Below, one piece after another: positions 18,083-27,400 of a stretch of 36,942 bases of DNA. The notes under the pieces were generated by a model. The model saw only the letters and a list, made by a program, of their open reading frames with translations. It made no database searches and was not told the origin of the DNA. The first letter of the stretch is position 1; each line of letters begins with the position of its first letter. The position numbers were made by a program, and so were the translations under genes. This DNA comes from Nanobdellota archaeon (lineage in GTDB: Archaea; Nanobdellota; Nanobdellia; Pacearchaeales; GW2011-AR1): NCBI GenBank assembly GCA_027334715.1, contig DAHWUG010000001.1, positions 171,158 through 208,099 on the forward strand, in the 5' to 3' direction.

Positions 18083-20113
18083 TTAATCTTTTTCCATCCT
18101 TTTCATGAATCCATTAAGGAATCTTTCATGCTGGGAATGATCCTTCATTTCAGTTAATGCATAAACATCCATGTCCTCTATCTTAATTTTCTCAACCCTT
18201 ACAGAAGTTCTTACCCTGTCTGTCATTTTTTCAGAAAGAAGGATATTATTCTGCGCAATGGATGCTATTTTCTTTGATCTCATCATAATGTTTCCCATTC
18301 CCATGAACCTGAAAACATCTGGTTCCTGCTTTGCAATTATTTCGCCGTAGTTAAGGGAAATTCCAAATTCAATCTTCTGCCTTGCAGTCCTGTTGTGGCT
18401 GTCAAGAATTTCCTTTATTTTCTGCGCAGATTTTATTGCAGTCTGTTCATTGGCAAATGTCTTTGTTCTTGCAGGGGCGAAAATAAAGTAAAGATAATCC
18501 TGATTGTCATATGTTGCAGCTTTCATATCTTCTGCAGATGAAATTATTTTCTTCAGAACTTCTTCTCCGCCGCTTTCTTTTGTATGCCTGATTGAAATCA
18601 TGTTCTTAATATTCACTGCTACAATGCTGACTTCCTGCTTGTCGCCCTTTATTGAAAGAGTTAGTTCTGCCCTGCTGCTTTTTGGGTTGTAAATAGTCAA
18701 GTCCATGCTTTTATTTTTTTCTATTATTCCTAATGCAGTTCCCCCCTTTACAGAGCTAGGCGCGTAGCCTATAAAATTTTTTTGGTAGTTTTTCCTGAAG
18801 AGAATGAATGCAACCGCGCCCAAAATAAAGATGACAAATATCCAAACAGCTGGAAGCTTTGCAATGCTTAGGAAATCGCTTCCCGCTTTTTTAATATCTA
18901 TTGCGCTTCCTGTCAGGCCAACAACTGCTCCTGTTATCATTCCATCATTGATTACCTGAACATTATACTGCCCATCAGGTGCTGTTAAAACCCATTTCTT
19001 GCTTTGGTCAACAGGAATATACACATCAAGATTAAGGCTTTGGTTCCCGACTTTGACAAGAATTGTTCTGTTGAATGGAACATTTCCATTGTTTGTTATT
19101 ATGACAGTATTATTTATTATGCTTGTGCTTATGTTTTCATTTTCCAGAATTGTGAATGTTGAATAGGAATTAATCCTGTTCGAGACAGCTACAACACTCC
19201 AGTTTGCAGGAGCCTGGTCAGATGCTATGGAAAAGTTTGTGAAATTGTCTGTTGAAACCTGCACCTGACTGATTATTTTATTATTATTGTCTTTTACTGT
19301 CAAGAATCCTGTTGAGTTTATTTTTATTCCTGTCTGGTCATAAAGAACTTCCTTGACACTCATGTCTGTTCCCGGCATTACCCTGCTGTTATCGAAAATG
19401 ATTTCAAGGCTTGTCGGAACCTGATTGACATAAATATTGTCATCACTTGAACCATGGTTTGTTATTGTACCTAAAAAGTCTTTCTCATAGATTTTTAGAT
19501 TTACAAGGTAACTCCCTGATGCAGTGTCATTAGGGATGCTTAGATTCATTGAAAAATAGCCATTGTTCACTGTTCCGTTCTGCGAGAGAATTGTTGAATT
19601 TCCGTCAAGAAGACTTATTTCTGCATAGCCGTTTGCAGGATTTTGGTCAGCCCTTGTTGCAACACCCTTTAAAAAAACAGTATCCCCTGGATTGAAACTG
19701 GTTTGGGAAATGTTTGTGCTTACTGTTATTGAATCAGAAATCTGGAAGCTGTTTGTCAATGCATAATCATTTCCAAGATATGCTTTTATCTTGCAGTCTC
19801 CAATGCTGTTTCCTGTAATGCTTCTTGAAAGCACAAGGCTTTCATCCCTATTCCATTGCCCCCCTGACGGGATGCTTATTGTATTTTTGTAAAAATTTAT
19901 TTCATTTCCATTGCAAATTAAGTCCATGTAAAGAGTTCCTATAGTATCTGCTGACTCTTTTACTGTTAAAGAAACAGGTATAATATTTCCTAAATTATAG
20001 ATACTTCCCGGCTGCTGGTTGAAAATTATGTCTGCAGAAGTTAGTGGAACAATCAGCAATATAAACAGGACAGAAAGAATAAGAATTACATTAACTCCTC
20101 TTTTTGATGCCAT
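18083..20113 (-). CDS. Membrane receptor-like protein: Ig-like ectodomain, one TM, cytoplasmic degenerate class III adenylate/guanylate cyclase-like domain
   Basis: Signal peptide; repeated Ig/macroglobulin-like segments; TM FLSIAKLPAVWIFVIFILGAVAFILF; C-terminal VSIVAVNIKNMISI...QDYLYFIFAP...TAIKSAQKIKEILDSHN...KIEFGISLNYGEIIAKQEPDVFRFMGMGNIMMRSKKIASIAQNNILLSEKMTDRVR. Confidence 0.78.
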   Translation of the reverse strand: MASKRGVNVILILSVLFILLIVPLTSADIIFNQQPGSIYNLGNIIPVSLTVKESADTIGTLYMDLICNGNEINFYKNTISIPSGGQWNRDESLVLSRSITGNSIGDCKIKAYLGNDYALTNSFQISDSITVSTNISQTSFNPGDTVFLKGVATRADQNPANGYAEISLLDGNSTILSQNGTVNNGYFSMNLSIPNDTASGSYLVNLKIYEKDFLGTITNHGSSDDNIYVNQVPTSLEIIFDNSRVMPGTDMSVKEVLYDQTGIKINSTGFLTVKDNNNKIISQVQVSTDNFTNFSIASDQAPANWSVVAVSNRINSYSTFTILENENISTSIINNTVIITNNGNVPFNRTILVKVGNQSLNLDVYIPVDQSKKWVLTAPDGQYNVQVINDGMITGAVVGLTGSAIDIKKAGSDFLSIAKLPAVWIFVIFILGAVAFILFRKNYQKNFIGYAPSSVKGGTALGIIEKNKSMDLTIYNPKSSRAELTLSIKGDKQEVSIVAVNIKNMISIRHTKESGGEEVLKKIISSAEDMKAATYDNQDYLYFIFAPARTKTFANEQTAIKSAQKIKEILDSHNRTARQKIEFGISLNYGEIIAKQEPDVFRFMGMGNIMMRSKKIASIAQNNILLSEKMTDRVRTSVRVEKIKIEDMDVYALTEMKDHSQHERFLNGFMKRMEKD

Positions 20114-20256
20114 GAATTCTAAAGTAAGAACTTATTTATAAATTTATATGAAAATAATAGATTATTATGCAATATATTATAGGAATCTGCAGGAAAAGGA
20201 TTTTTACCGTTCGTTTTGTTAGATATATTTAAAAAATGCAAGGCCTTTGATTGAAA

Positions 20257-21378
20257 ATGGACAAAAAAATGAATGTGACTCCCTGGGAAGTTTCTGGAAA
20301 AATTGATTATGACAAATTGATAAGGGAATTTGGGATTAAACCAATAACAAATTTGCCTCAAGCTTTTATGGGCAACATATTATTCAGAAGAAAAATTGTT
20401 TTTGCACATAGGGATTTTGAAAAGATAATTGACTCAATAAAAAACAAGAAGCCCTTTGTCATGATGACTGGATTGATGCCTACAGGAAAGTTCCATTTAG
20501 GCCATATGATACTTGCTCTCCAGATGGCATTTTACCAAAAGCTTGGCGCAAAGATTTACATAGCTGTTGCAGATTTGGAGGCATACAATGCAAGGCAAAA
20601 GAGTCTTGAAGAGCTCAGAAAAAATGCAGTTGACCAGTATCTTCTTAATTATGCTGCCCTTGGACTTGACTTAAGCAAATGCGACATTTACTTTCAGAGC
20701 GATAGGAGCAGCAATGCAAAAAAATCCAGCGCTTATTACAGGCTTGCTTCAAATTTCTCAAGATATGCAACATTTAATGAATTTAAGGCTATTTACGGAG
20801 AAATTACACCAGGGAAAATGAATGCTTCACTTTTGCAAGCTGCAGATATGTACCATCCCCAGCTTCCGGAGTTTGAAGATTCAATACCAACCTTCATTCC
20901 TGTCGGAATAGACCAGGATCCCCACATAAGAATTGCAAGGGATATGGCCAACAGGGACAAAGACTACAAATTCATTCCAATTGCATCAACTTATCACATA
21001 TTCCTTCCTGGATTGAAAGGCGGGGGAAAAATGTCTTCAAGCGATGAGAATTCTTTTATTGCTATGACAGACTCCCAAAAAGAAGTCGAGCAGAAAATCA
21101 GGAAATATGCATTTTCAGGGGGAAAAGACACTATTGAAGAGCACAGAAAGAAAGGCGGGAATCCTGATGTCGACGTTTCTTTCCAATATCTTAAGATGTT
21201 CTTTGAACCTGACGATGAAAAATTGAGAAAAATTGAGAATGATTACAGAAGCGGAAAGCTTCTGACATCTGAACTTAAAGAGTATCTGATAAAAAAGATA
21301 AATTCATTCCTTTCTGAACACCAGAAAAAAAGGGATCTTGCGAAAAAACAGATTGAAAAATTTGTTTTTAAGGCTTAA
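20257..21378 (+). CDS. trpS: Tryptophanyl-tRNA synthetase
   Basis: NVTPWEVSGKIDYDKLIREFG, GLMPTGKFHLGHM (HIGH), VGIDQDPHIRIARDMA, GGKMSSS (KMSKS). ATG at 20257; TATA-like atatatttaaa upstream. Confidence 0.95.
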   Translation: MDKKMNVTPWEVSGKIDYDKLIREFGIKPITNLPQAFMGNILFRRKIVFAHRDFEKIIDSIKNKKPFVMMTGLMPTGKFHLGHMILALQMAFYQKLGAKIYIAVADLEAYNARQKSLEELRKNAVDQYLLNYAALGLDLSKCDIYFQSDRSSNAKKSSAYYRLASNFSRYATFNEFKAIYGEITPGKMNASLLQAADMYHPQLPEFEDSIPTFIPVGIDQDPHIRIARDMANRDKDYKFIPIASTYHIFLPGLKGGGKMSSSDENSFIAMTDSQKEVEQKIRKYAFSGGKDTIEEHRKKGGNPDVDVSFQYLKMFFEPDDEKLRKIENDYRSGKLLTSELKEYLIKKINSFLSEHQKKRDLAKKQIEKFVFKA

Positions 21379-22040
21379 TCACCGTTTCTTGTAATGTCCC
21401 TTATGTATTTTTGAGTTATTTTAGGGAGCCTGTCAAAATTTTTTATTGCATCTCCATAGCTCATTCTCCTGAGATTTCCTATTCCTGTATTGTAGCTTGC
21501 AAGGACATTCGCAACTGTTTTTTCAAGCCCGCGCTGTTCGAGCATTTTAGGAATTCTCTCAAACAAATACCATCTGCTGACAATTCCATTTTTCCTTGGA
21601 TTAAACATGTCTTCTTCGCTGAATTGCCTTGCATGATTTTGATTATAATCCTCCAAAGCCCCTGATTCGCTTGTATTAATCTGGTTCTCGCCCTTGGAGT
21701 ATATTGTATCTGGAACTACCATACCATCAACCACACTTTTTCTTATTACAAAACTAACTGCATTAGGATTATTGTTTGATTCAGTCTTTTTTAGCCTTTG
21801 AACCAGGTGACTTTTTTCTTCACTTGTCAAATCACCAATATTTTTTCCAGCAATATAATCCAAAGAGAAAGGCAAAGGGTCTGCTTTTACATTAATTTCA
21901 GGCATATCGTAGGAGTATGCCACAGGTTCAGGCAATTCAGCATTGTCTGTTTTGCCAAGCTGCGGCGGGAACATTGTAGTTACTATACTTGCCAGTCCGA
22001 TAATTCCCTGCCTGATTACTCTTTCTGTTCTGTTTTTCAT
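21375..22040 (-). CDS. Lytic transglycosylase/lysozyme-like (SLT-fold) exported protein
   Basis: N-terminal hydrophobic segment; LKKTESNNNPNAVS (catalytic-Glu motif), YSKGENQINTSESGALEDY, DMFNPRKNGIVSRWYLFERIPKML, VANVLASYNTGIGNLRR. Confidence 0.75.
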   Translation of the reverse strand: MKNRTERVIRQGIIGLASIVTTMFPPQLGKTDNAELPEPVAYSYDMPEINVKADPLPFSLDYIAGKNIGDLTSEEKSHLVQRLKKTESNNNPNAVSFVIRKSVVDGMVVPDTIYSKGENQINTSESGALEDYNQNHARQFSEEDMFNPRKNGIVSRWYLFERIPKMLEQRGLEKTVANVLASYNTGIGNLRRMSYGDAIKNFDRLPKITQKYIRDITRNGD

Positions 22041-22232
22041 TTTTTTTTGCAGCTTTTCAATTGTCTTCTTTAATTTTTGCTTATACCCTATTAAAAATTA
22101 GTGTGGAATGAATAAACTCTTTTTAAACTTTTCTCATCATATCCCAGTAGCGCTTGTCAATTTTGGCAATATTTTACTAATTTTTCACCTTTTATTGATT
22201 AACTTTATAAAATCCATTTCTCTATTTGTTTC

Positions 22233-23960
22233 ATGAAGATACTTTGCTTGCATGTTGATTATATTAACTTTAAGCCGCTGAAAAAAGCACTCAAAAACGC
22301 AAAAGAGCTTGAAGAAAAAGAAAAGCAGCAGCAAAAAGTAGGTGAAAGCCTTGTTGTCCTTACCTCTGTTGAGAAAGGAGACAATGCAAAAAGCGCTGTA
22401 AAACTTGCTGAAAACATTGAAGATGTTGCAGGGCAAGTAAAGGCAAAAACAGTTGTTCTTTACCCTTATGCGCACCTGTCAAGTAATCTCGCTTCACCTG
22501 AAACAGCAGAAGAAATCTTGAAAGAAGCTGAAAAAGAGCTGAAGAAAAAGTTTAAGGTTGTACGCGCTCCATTTGGATATTACAAAGAATTTGAGCTGAA
22601 AGTCAAAGGCCATCCTCTTTCTGAATTAAGCAGAGAGATTGTTGGAGAAGAAAGCAGAGAATCAGAAGACGGGGAAAAATTTGACATAGAGCAACTAAGA
22701 GACAGGCTTACAAAAGTCAGGATGAGCGCGCCAAAGGGAAAAAACGGACTGAAAAGCAATGTTGAGATTGGAAGGGATATGGATTTGTACATTGTCAGCG
22801 AAGTTGTCGGTCAGGGACTTCCGTTGCTTACCCCAAGAGGAGCAACAATAAAAAGGGAGATTGAAAGATTTATAGTTGATGAGGAAATAAAAAGGGAATA
22901 CCTGCATGTTTCAACGCCTGTAATGGCAAAATCGGATTTATACAAAATTTCAGGTCACTGGCAGCATTACAAAGAAGGAATGTTTGTGATGGATCTTGGA
23001 AATGAGAAATTTGCATTGCGGCCCATGACATGCCCTTTTCATTTTGTCCTCTACAAGAGCAAGCCAAGAAGCTATAAGGAAATGCCCGTAAGATATGCAG
23101 AAATATCAACCTTGTTCAGGAATGAAAAATCCGGCGAGTTGCGGGGTTTGTCAAGAGTAAGGCAGTTCACGCTCGCAGATGCTCATCTTATATGCAAGCC
23201 AGAGCAGATTGAGGAGGAATTTGCAAAAGTTCTTGACTTGATAAGATTCTCAATGGAAAAGCTTGGAATCAGCGATGTCTGGTACAGATTCTCAAAATGG
23301 GACCCTAAAAACAAGGAAAAATATGTTGACAATCCAAAAGCATGGGAAGAAACCCAGAAAATGATGAAAAAGATACTTGACAAATTGAAATTAAAGTATG
23401 TAGAAGCAGAAAATGAGGCTGCATTTTACGGACCAAAACTTGATTTGCAGTACAAGGATGTTTATGGAAAAGAAGACACCTTATTCACTGTACAAATAGA
23501 TTTTGCTTTGCCTGAAAAATTTAACCTTACTTATGTGAATGAAAAAGGAAAAGAGGAAAGGGCAATGGTTATTCACAGGTCTTCGACAGGAGCGACAGAA
23601 AGGGTGATTGCGCATCTTCTTGAATTAAATCAGGGAAGCTTGAAGACATGGCTTTCTCCTACTCAGGTAAGAGTTTTGAGTTTTACAGACAGAAATGACA
23701 AGCATGCAAGAAAAGTCATCGAACAAATTGGAACAGAAATCCCAAATATAAGGATGGATGCTGATTTCAGGTCTGTTCCTGTTTCAACTAAAGTCAAAGA
23801 TTCAGAGATTATGAAAATACCTTATATAATTGTAATAGGGGACAGGGAAGAAAAAGAGGGAACTGTTGCTGTGAGGGAAAAAGGAAACAGCAGGATAAAA
23901 TCAATGAAAATCAGCGATTTCATAAAAGAGTTAAAAGAAGAGATAGCAGAAAGGAAATAA
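22233..23960 (+). CDS. thrS: Threonyl-tRNA synthetase (archaeal type, with archaeal N-terminal editing domain)
   Basis: MKILCLHVDYINFKPL...; TPVMAKSDLYKISGHWQHY, RPMTCPFHFVLYKS, GLSRVRQFTLADAHL, HRSSTGATERVIAHLLE. Confidence 0.95.
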   Translation: MKILCLHVDYINFKPLKKALKNAKELEEKEKQQQKVGESLVVLTSVEKGDNAKSAVKLAENIEDVAGQVKAKTVVLYPYAHLSSNLASPETAEEILKEAEKELKKKFKVVRAPFGYYKEFELKVKGHPLSELSREIVGEESRESEDGEKFDIEQLRDRLTKVRMSAPKGKNGLKSNVEIGRDMDLYIVSEVVGQGLPLLTPRGATIKREIERFIVDEEIKREYLHVSTPVMAKSDLYKISGHWQHYKEGMFVMDLGNEKFALRPMTCPFHFVLYKSKPRSYKEMPVRYAEISTLFRNEKSGELRGLSRVRQFTLADAHLICKPEQIEEEFAKVLDLIRFSMEKLGISDVWYRFSKWDPKNKEKYVDNPKAWEETQKMMKKILDKLKLKYVEAENEAAFYGPKLDLQYKDVYGKEDTLFTVQIDFALPEKFNLTYVNEKGKEERAMVIHRSSTGATERVIAHLLELNQGSLKTWLSPTQVRVLSFTDRNDKHARKVIEQIGTEIPNIRMDADFRSVPVSTKVKDSEIMKIPYIIVIGDREEKEGTVAVREKGNSRIKSMKISDFIKELKEEIAERK

Positions 23961-24057
23961 ATAGTAAAAACAGTTATAATAAAGAATGCATAATCATCAT
24001 AACATTAATATACCTGAACTGTTTAAATTTTTTCAACATTAAAACAACATATTTAAA

Positions 24058-24798
24058 ATGAAAGCGCAGCATTACATAAAAAAAGTAAAGGAATCAAAAG
24101 AATTCAAGGAGTTCATAAAATCTGATCCAAAGGCATATCTCTGCTCTGTATTTTTTGTAAGGGATTTTACAGAAGGAAAGAACGAGACTCAGGTTGACTT
24201 TTTTTCTCCAAAGAAAAAAAAGATAATAAGCTTCAAGGCAGAAGGCAGAATAGAGAAAATGCTCGATAAAAAAGCGCAAACACTTGAAAACAAGAAATTC
24301 ATTCCAAAGGAGCTGAAGGAAATAACAAAAATAGATGTTGATGAAATTAAATCAACACTGCAGGATGAGATGCATAACAGGGAAATGACATACACAATTG
24401 AAAAAGTTCTTGCTTTCCTTACGACAATGGATGAAAAGCCTGTCTGGAACTGCACAGGATTCCTTGCAGGACTTGGACTGTTACAGGCGCATGTTGACGA
24501 TGAGACAAATACTGTTCTATTCATGGACAAGAAATCTCTTTTTGACATGATAAAATTCACAGGACAGGGCATGGCGGGTCTTGGCGCCGGTTCTGGCCCA
24601 AGTCTGGGTGTTGCTGGTGCTCCAACCGGACTTGGTGGTGTTCAAGCTCAGCCAAACATGGAAGCAAATTTCCAGCAGGCTGGAAAAAGGCCGGCAATAA
24701 AAATAGTAACTGAAGACGAATTCAAGAAAGCGATAAAGACGCAGAAGGAAGAGGCAGAAAAGGCTGAAAAATCGGAAAAGAAAGCAAAGAAGAAATAA
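24058..24798 (+). CDS. Conserved-looking cytoplasmic protein, unknown function
   Basis: Long ORF with a globular N-terminal region, Gly/Pro-rich linker and Lys/Glu-rich tail. Confidence 0.7.
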   Translation: MKAQHYIKKVKESKEFKEFIKSDPKAYLCSVFFVRDFTEGKNETQVDFFSPKKKKIISFKAEGRIEKMLDKKAQTLENKKFIPKELKEITKIDVDEIKSTLQDEMHNREMTYTIEKVLAFLTTMDEKPVWNCTGFLAGLGLLQAHVDDETNTVLFMDKKSLFDMIKFTGQGMAGLGAGSGPSLGVAGAPTGLGGVQAQPNMEANFQQAGKRPAIKIVTEDEFKKAIKTQKEEAEKAEKSEKKAKKK

Positions 24799-24813
24799 TT
24801 ATCTAACTCTTAA

Positions 24814-25467
24814 TCATTTCCTAACTATTGCAGTAATATTTTTTTCAGAATATGCTTTTCTTGTTGAATAATTCGTGTTTTCATTATCTTTTTCATAAAT
24901 TTTTACAATATTAAAGCCAGCGCTTTTCAATAAATCCAAAAATTCCTGCTTTTCATAAAGATAATAGTATCTTTTGAATTCGCCTTTTCCCTTTACTTCC
25001 CATGATATGAAATTTTGCTTTGGAACATCTTCAAATTTTCTCTGGTTCTTGTCCCAAACAGTTATCATTAATTCTGCTTTTGGCTTTAGAACACGATAAA
25101 GCTCTTTCAAGGAATCTTTTCTTTCTTTTTCAGAAGGAATGCAGTGAAGGGCAGCAATGTAAATTGCAGAATCAAAAAAATTGTCCGTAAAAGGAAGTTT
25201 GTCTGCTCTTGATTTCTTTAAAACAACATTTATTTTTTCATTTTCTGCGAATTCCTTGGCATATTTCAGCATTTTCTCTGAGAAATCAACACCATATATT
25301 GTTCCATTAATCTTCGCGAAATTTCTGCCAGAGCCACAGCACAAATCAAGAATTTCTCCTTTCTTGTCTTTCAGGAAATCTTGAACTTCTGGAATTGGCT
25401 TCGCCCTAAATTCTTTCCATGGGTTTGCAATATTGTCCCATACTTCTTCCTGCGAAAGTTCTTCCAT
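24814..25467 (-). CDS. Class I SAM-dependent methyltransferase, Trm9/ALKBH8-methyltransferase-like
   Basis: EEVWDNIANPWKEFRAKPIPEVQDFL, ILDLCCGSGRNF, GVDFSEKML, ADKLPFTDNFFDSAIYIAALHCIPSEKERKDSLKELYRVLKPKAELMITVWDKNQRKF...NFISW, all in Trm9-like order. Confidence 0.78.
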   Translation of the reverse strand: MEELSQEEVWDNIANPWKEFRAKPIPEVQDFLKDKKGEILDLCCGSGRNFAKINGTIYGVDFSEKMLKYAKEFAENEKINVVLKKSRADKLPFTDNFFDSAIYIAALHCIPSEKERKDSLKELYRVLKPKAELMITVWDKNQRKFEDVPKQNFISWEVKGKGEFKRYYYLYEKQEFLDLLKSAGFNIVKIYEKDNENTNYSTRKAYSEKNITAIVRK

Positions 25468-25547
25468 ATTTTAGTCAAAAAACCTACAATTTAATAAATT
25501 ATCTAATTAACATAAATTTTTAATATGTTCCTGCCATTAAAATCAAC

Positions 25548-26921
25548 ATGCAAAAGCAACTTGAAAAGCATGTCAAGAAACCTGTAAGGACAATTTCAGG
25601 AGTGACTCCATTGACAGTTGTTCTAAAACCAAGAAAATGCAATCATGGAACATGCATCTATTGCCCTGGCGGGGAATATGTTCCCCAAAGTTATACCGAC
25701 AAAAGCCCTGCAGTAATGAGGGCGCTTGCATTGGGTTTTGATCCCTATGAACAGGTAAAAAACAGGCTTAATGTTCTTAATGCAATGGGTCATCCGACAG
25801 ACAAGATTGAACTTATTGTTTTAGGAGGGACTTTTTTGCAGTATGACCTTGAATATCAATACTGGTTCATCAAAAGATGCTTTGATGCAATGAATGGAAA
25901 AGATGCAGAAAACCTGGAAGAAGCAAAGAAAATAAATGAAACAGCAGGGCACAGATGCGTTGCAATGTGCATTGAAAACAGGCCTGACAATTGCTCGCCT
26001 GAAGAAATAAAAAGAATGCTGGAATTCGGGGCAACAAGAGTTGAAATAGGTGTCCAGATGCCTGACGATGAAATTTACATGAAAACAAACAGAGGGCACA
26101 CTGTTCAGGATGTCATAAACGCGACAAAAAATCTGAAAAATGCAGGATTCAAATTAGGATATCACATGATGCCAGGACTTCCAGGAAGCAATCCAAAAAA
26201 AGACATTGAACTTTTCAAGAAAATATTTGATTCAAGTGATTTCAGGCCTGATCAGCTTAAACTTTATCCATGCCAGGTTGTTAAAGACTCTCCGCTTGCC
26301 AGGACATACAAGATAATTAAATACAAGCCGTATACAGAGAAACAAACAAAAGAAATTCTCAAGAAAATGATGGCTTTGATTCCTGAATACTGCAGGGTTA
26401 TGAGAATGATTCGGGAATTTCCCAAGGAAAAAATGGTTAAAGGTCTGACAAAGCTTGATTTAAGGAAAGATGTTGAAGAAGAAATAAGAATTTCAGGAAA
26501 GAAAGTCAATGAAATAAGAATGAGGGAAGTTGGCTTTAACAGCAAGAACTTAAATGAAAACTTAATGTTAAAGACAATTGAATATGATTCTTCTGATGGC
26601 AAAGAATATTTTTTAGAAATAGTTAATGACAATGGCATATTGTTTGGTCTTTTAAGGTTAAGACTAACAAAAGGAAAAGAAGGAAGGGCAACGATAAGAG
26701 AGCTTCATATTTACGGACAAACATTAAATTTGGGAGAGCATGAAAAAGGAGTTTCCCAGCACAAAGGACTTGGAAAATGGCTTATGGAAGAAGCTGAGAA
26801 AATTGCAAAAGAAAAAAAATACGAAAAGATTTATGTCATTTCAGGAATAGGCGTAAGGGAATATTACAAAAACTTGGGGTATAAACTTGACAGGCCTTAT
26901 ATGATTAAGAAATTACTTTAG
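25548..26921 (+). CDS. elp3: Elongator subunit 3-like tRNA U34 carboxymethyltransferase (radical SAM + GNAT)
   Basis: CNHGTCIYCPGGEYVPQSYTDKSPAVMRA, LGGTFLQYDLEYQYWFIKRCFDAMNG, ENRPDNCSPEEIKRMLEFGATRVEIGVQ, C-terminal GNAT GLGKWLMEEAEKIA...GIGVREYYKNLGYK. Confidence 0.96.
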   Translation: MQKQLEKHVKKPVRTISGVTPLTVVLKPRKCNHGTCIYCPGGEYVPQSYTDKSPAVMRALALGFDPYEQVKNRLNVLNAMGHPTDKIELIVLGGTFLQYDLEYQYWFIKRCFDAMNGKDAENLEEAKKINETAGHRCVAMCIENRPDNCSPEEIKRMLEFGATRVEIGVQMPDDEIYMKTNRGHTVQDVINATKNLKNAGFKLGYHMMPGLPGSNPKKDIELFKKIFDSSDFRPDQLKLYPCQVVKDSPLARTYKIIKYKPYTEKQTKEILKKMMALIPEYCRVMRMIREFPKEKMVKGLTKLDLRKDVEEEIRISGKKVNEIRMREVGFNSKNLNENLMLKTIEYDSSDGKEYFLEIVNDNGILFGLLRLRLTKGKEGRATIRELHIYGQTLNLGEHEKGVSQHKGLGKWLMEEAEKIAKEKKYEKIYVISGIGVREYYKNLGYKLDRPYMIKKLL

Positions 26922-27222
26922 CAGCAAGACCTGTTTCATCTTTTATTTCCATACACTTTAGATTTTCTTTTGCATATCTTTCCAAGTAATTATGTAGCCT
27001 TCTTGTCATCTCATCTTTATTTTTAGCTATTCCGAACAATTCATCTTGAACACAAATTGAAGTCATACCAAACAAAGGATAGACTCCATCAAGAGGATAG
27101 CTATAAGATCTTAAAACACATTTTCTGCTTGATTCTTCTACTAATTGAAAACCCTCTGGCAATGTGTCACTTTTCTTTAAGATATATCTTAAAATTCCAA
27201 TACCACCACCCATACCAGCCAT
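26905..27222 (-). CDS. Hypothetical protein (105 aa)
   Basis: Open frame MAGMGGGIGILRYILKKSD...; 3' end overlaps elp3 convergently by 17 bp. Confidence 0.5.
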   Translation of the reverse strand: MAGMGGGIGILRYILKKSDTLPEGFQLVEESSRKCVLRSYSYPLDGVYPLFGMTSICVQDELFGIAKNKDEMTRRLHNYLERYAKENLKCMEIKDETGLAAKVIS

Positions 27223-27400
27223 ATTCCTCTTATTTTACCATACTTTTTAAGAATTATTGTTCTAAATAATCACTGCAAAAAGAACAGGAATTCATGTAAA
27301 CAACTTTGCCAAAGCATTCATTGCCGCATATTTTGTCGTGCTTTTCATCGAGATTACAATTTTTTTCTGATTAAAATATTATGAATGTTCTGCGTGTTAA

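Noticed and set aside
27254-27370. Minus-strand Cys-rich open stretch SEKNCNLDEKHDKICGNECFGKVVYMNSCSFCSDYLEQ
   Set aside because: Looks zinc-finger-like but has no ATG/GTG/TTG start before the Cys motif and a stop just upstream; may be a remnant, not reported as a CDS.
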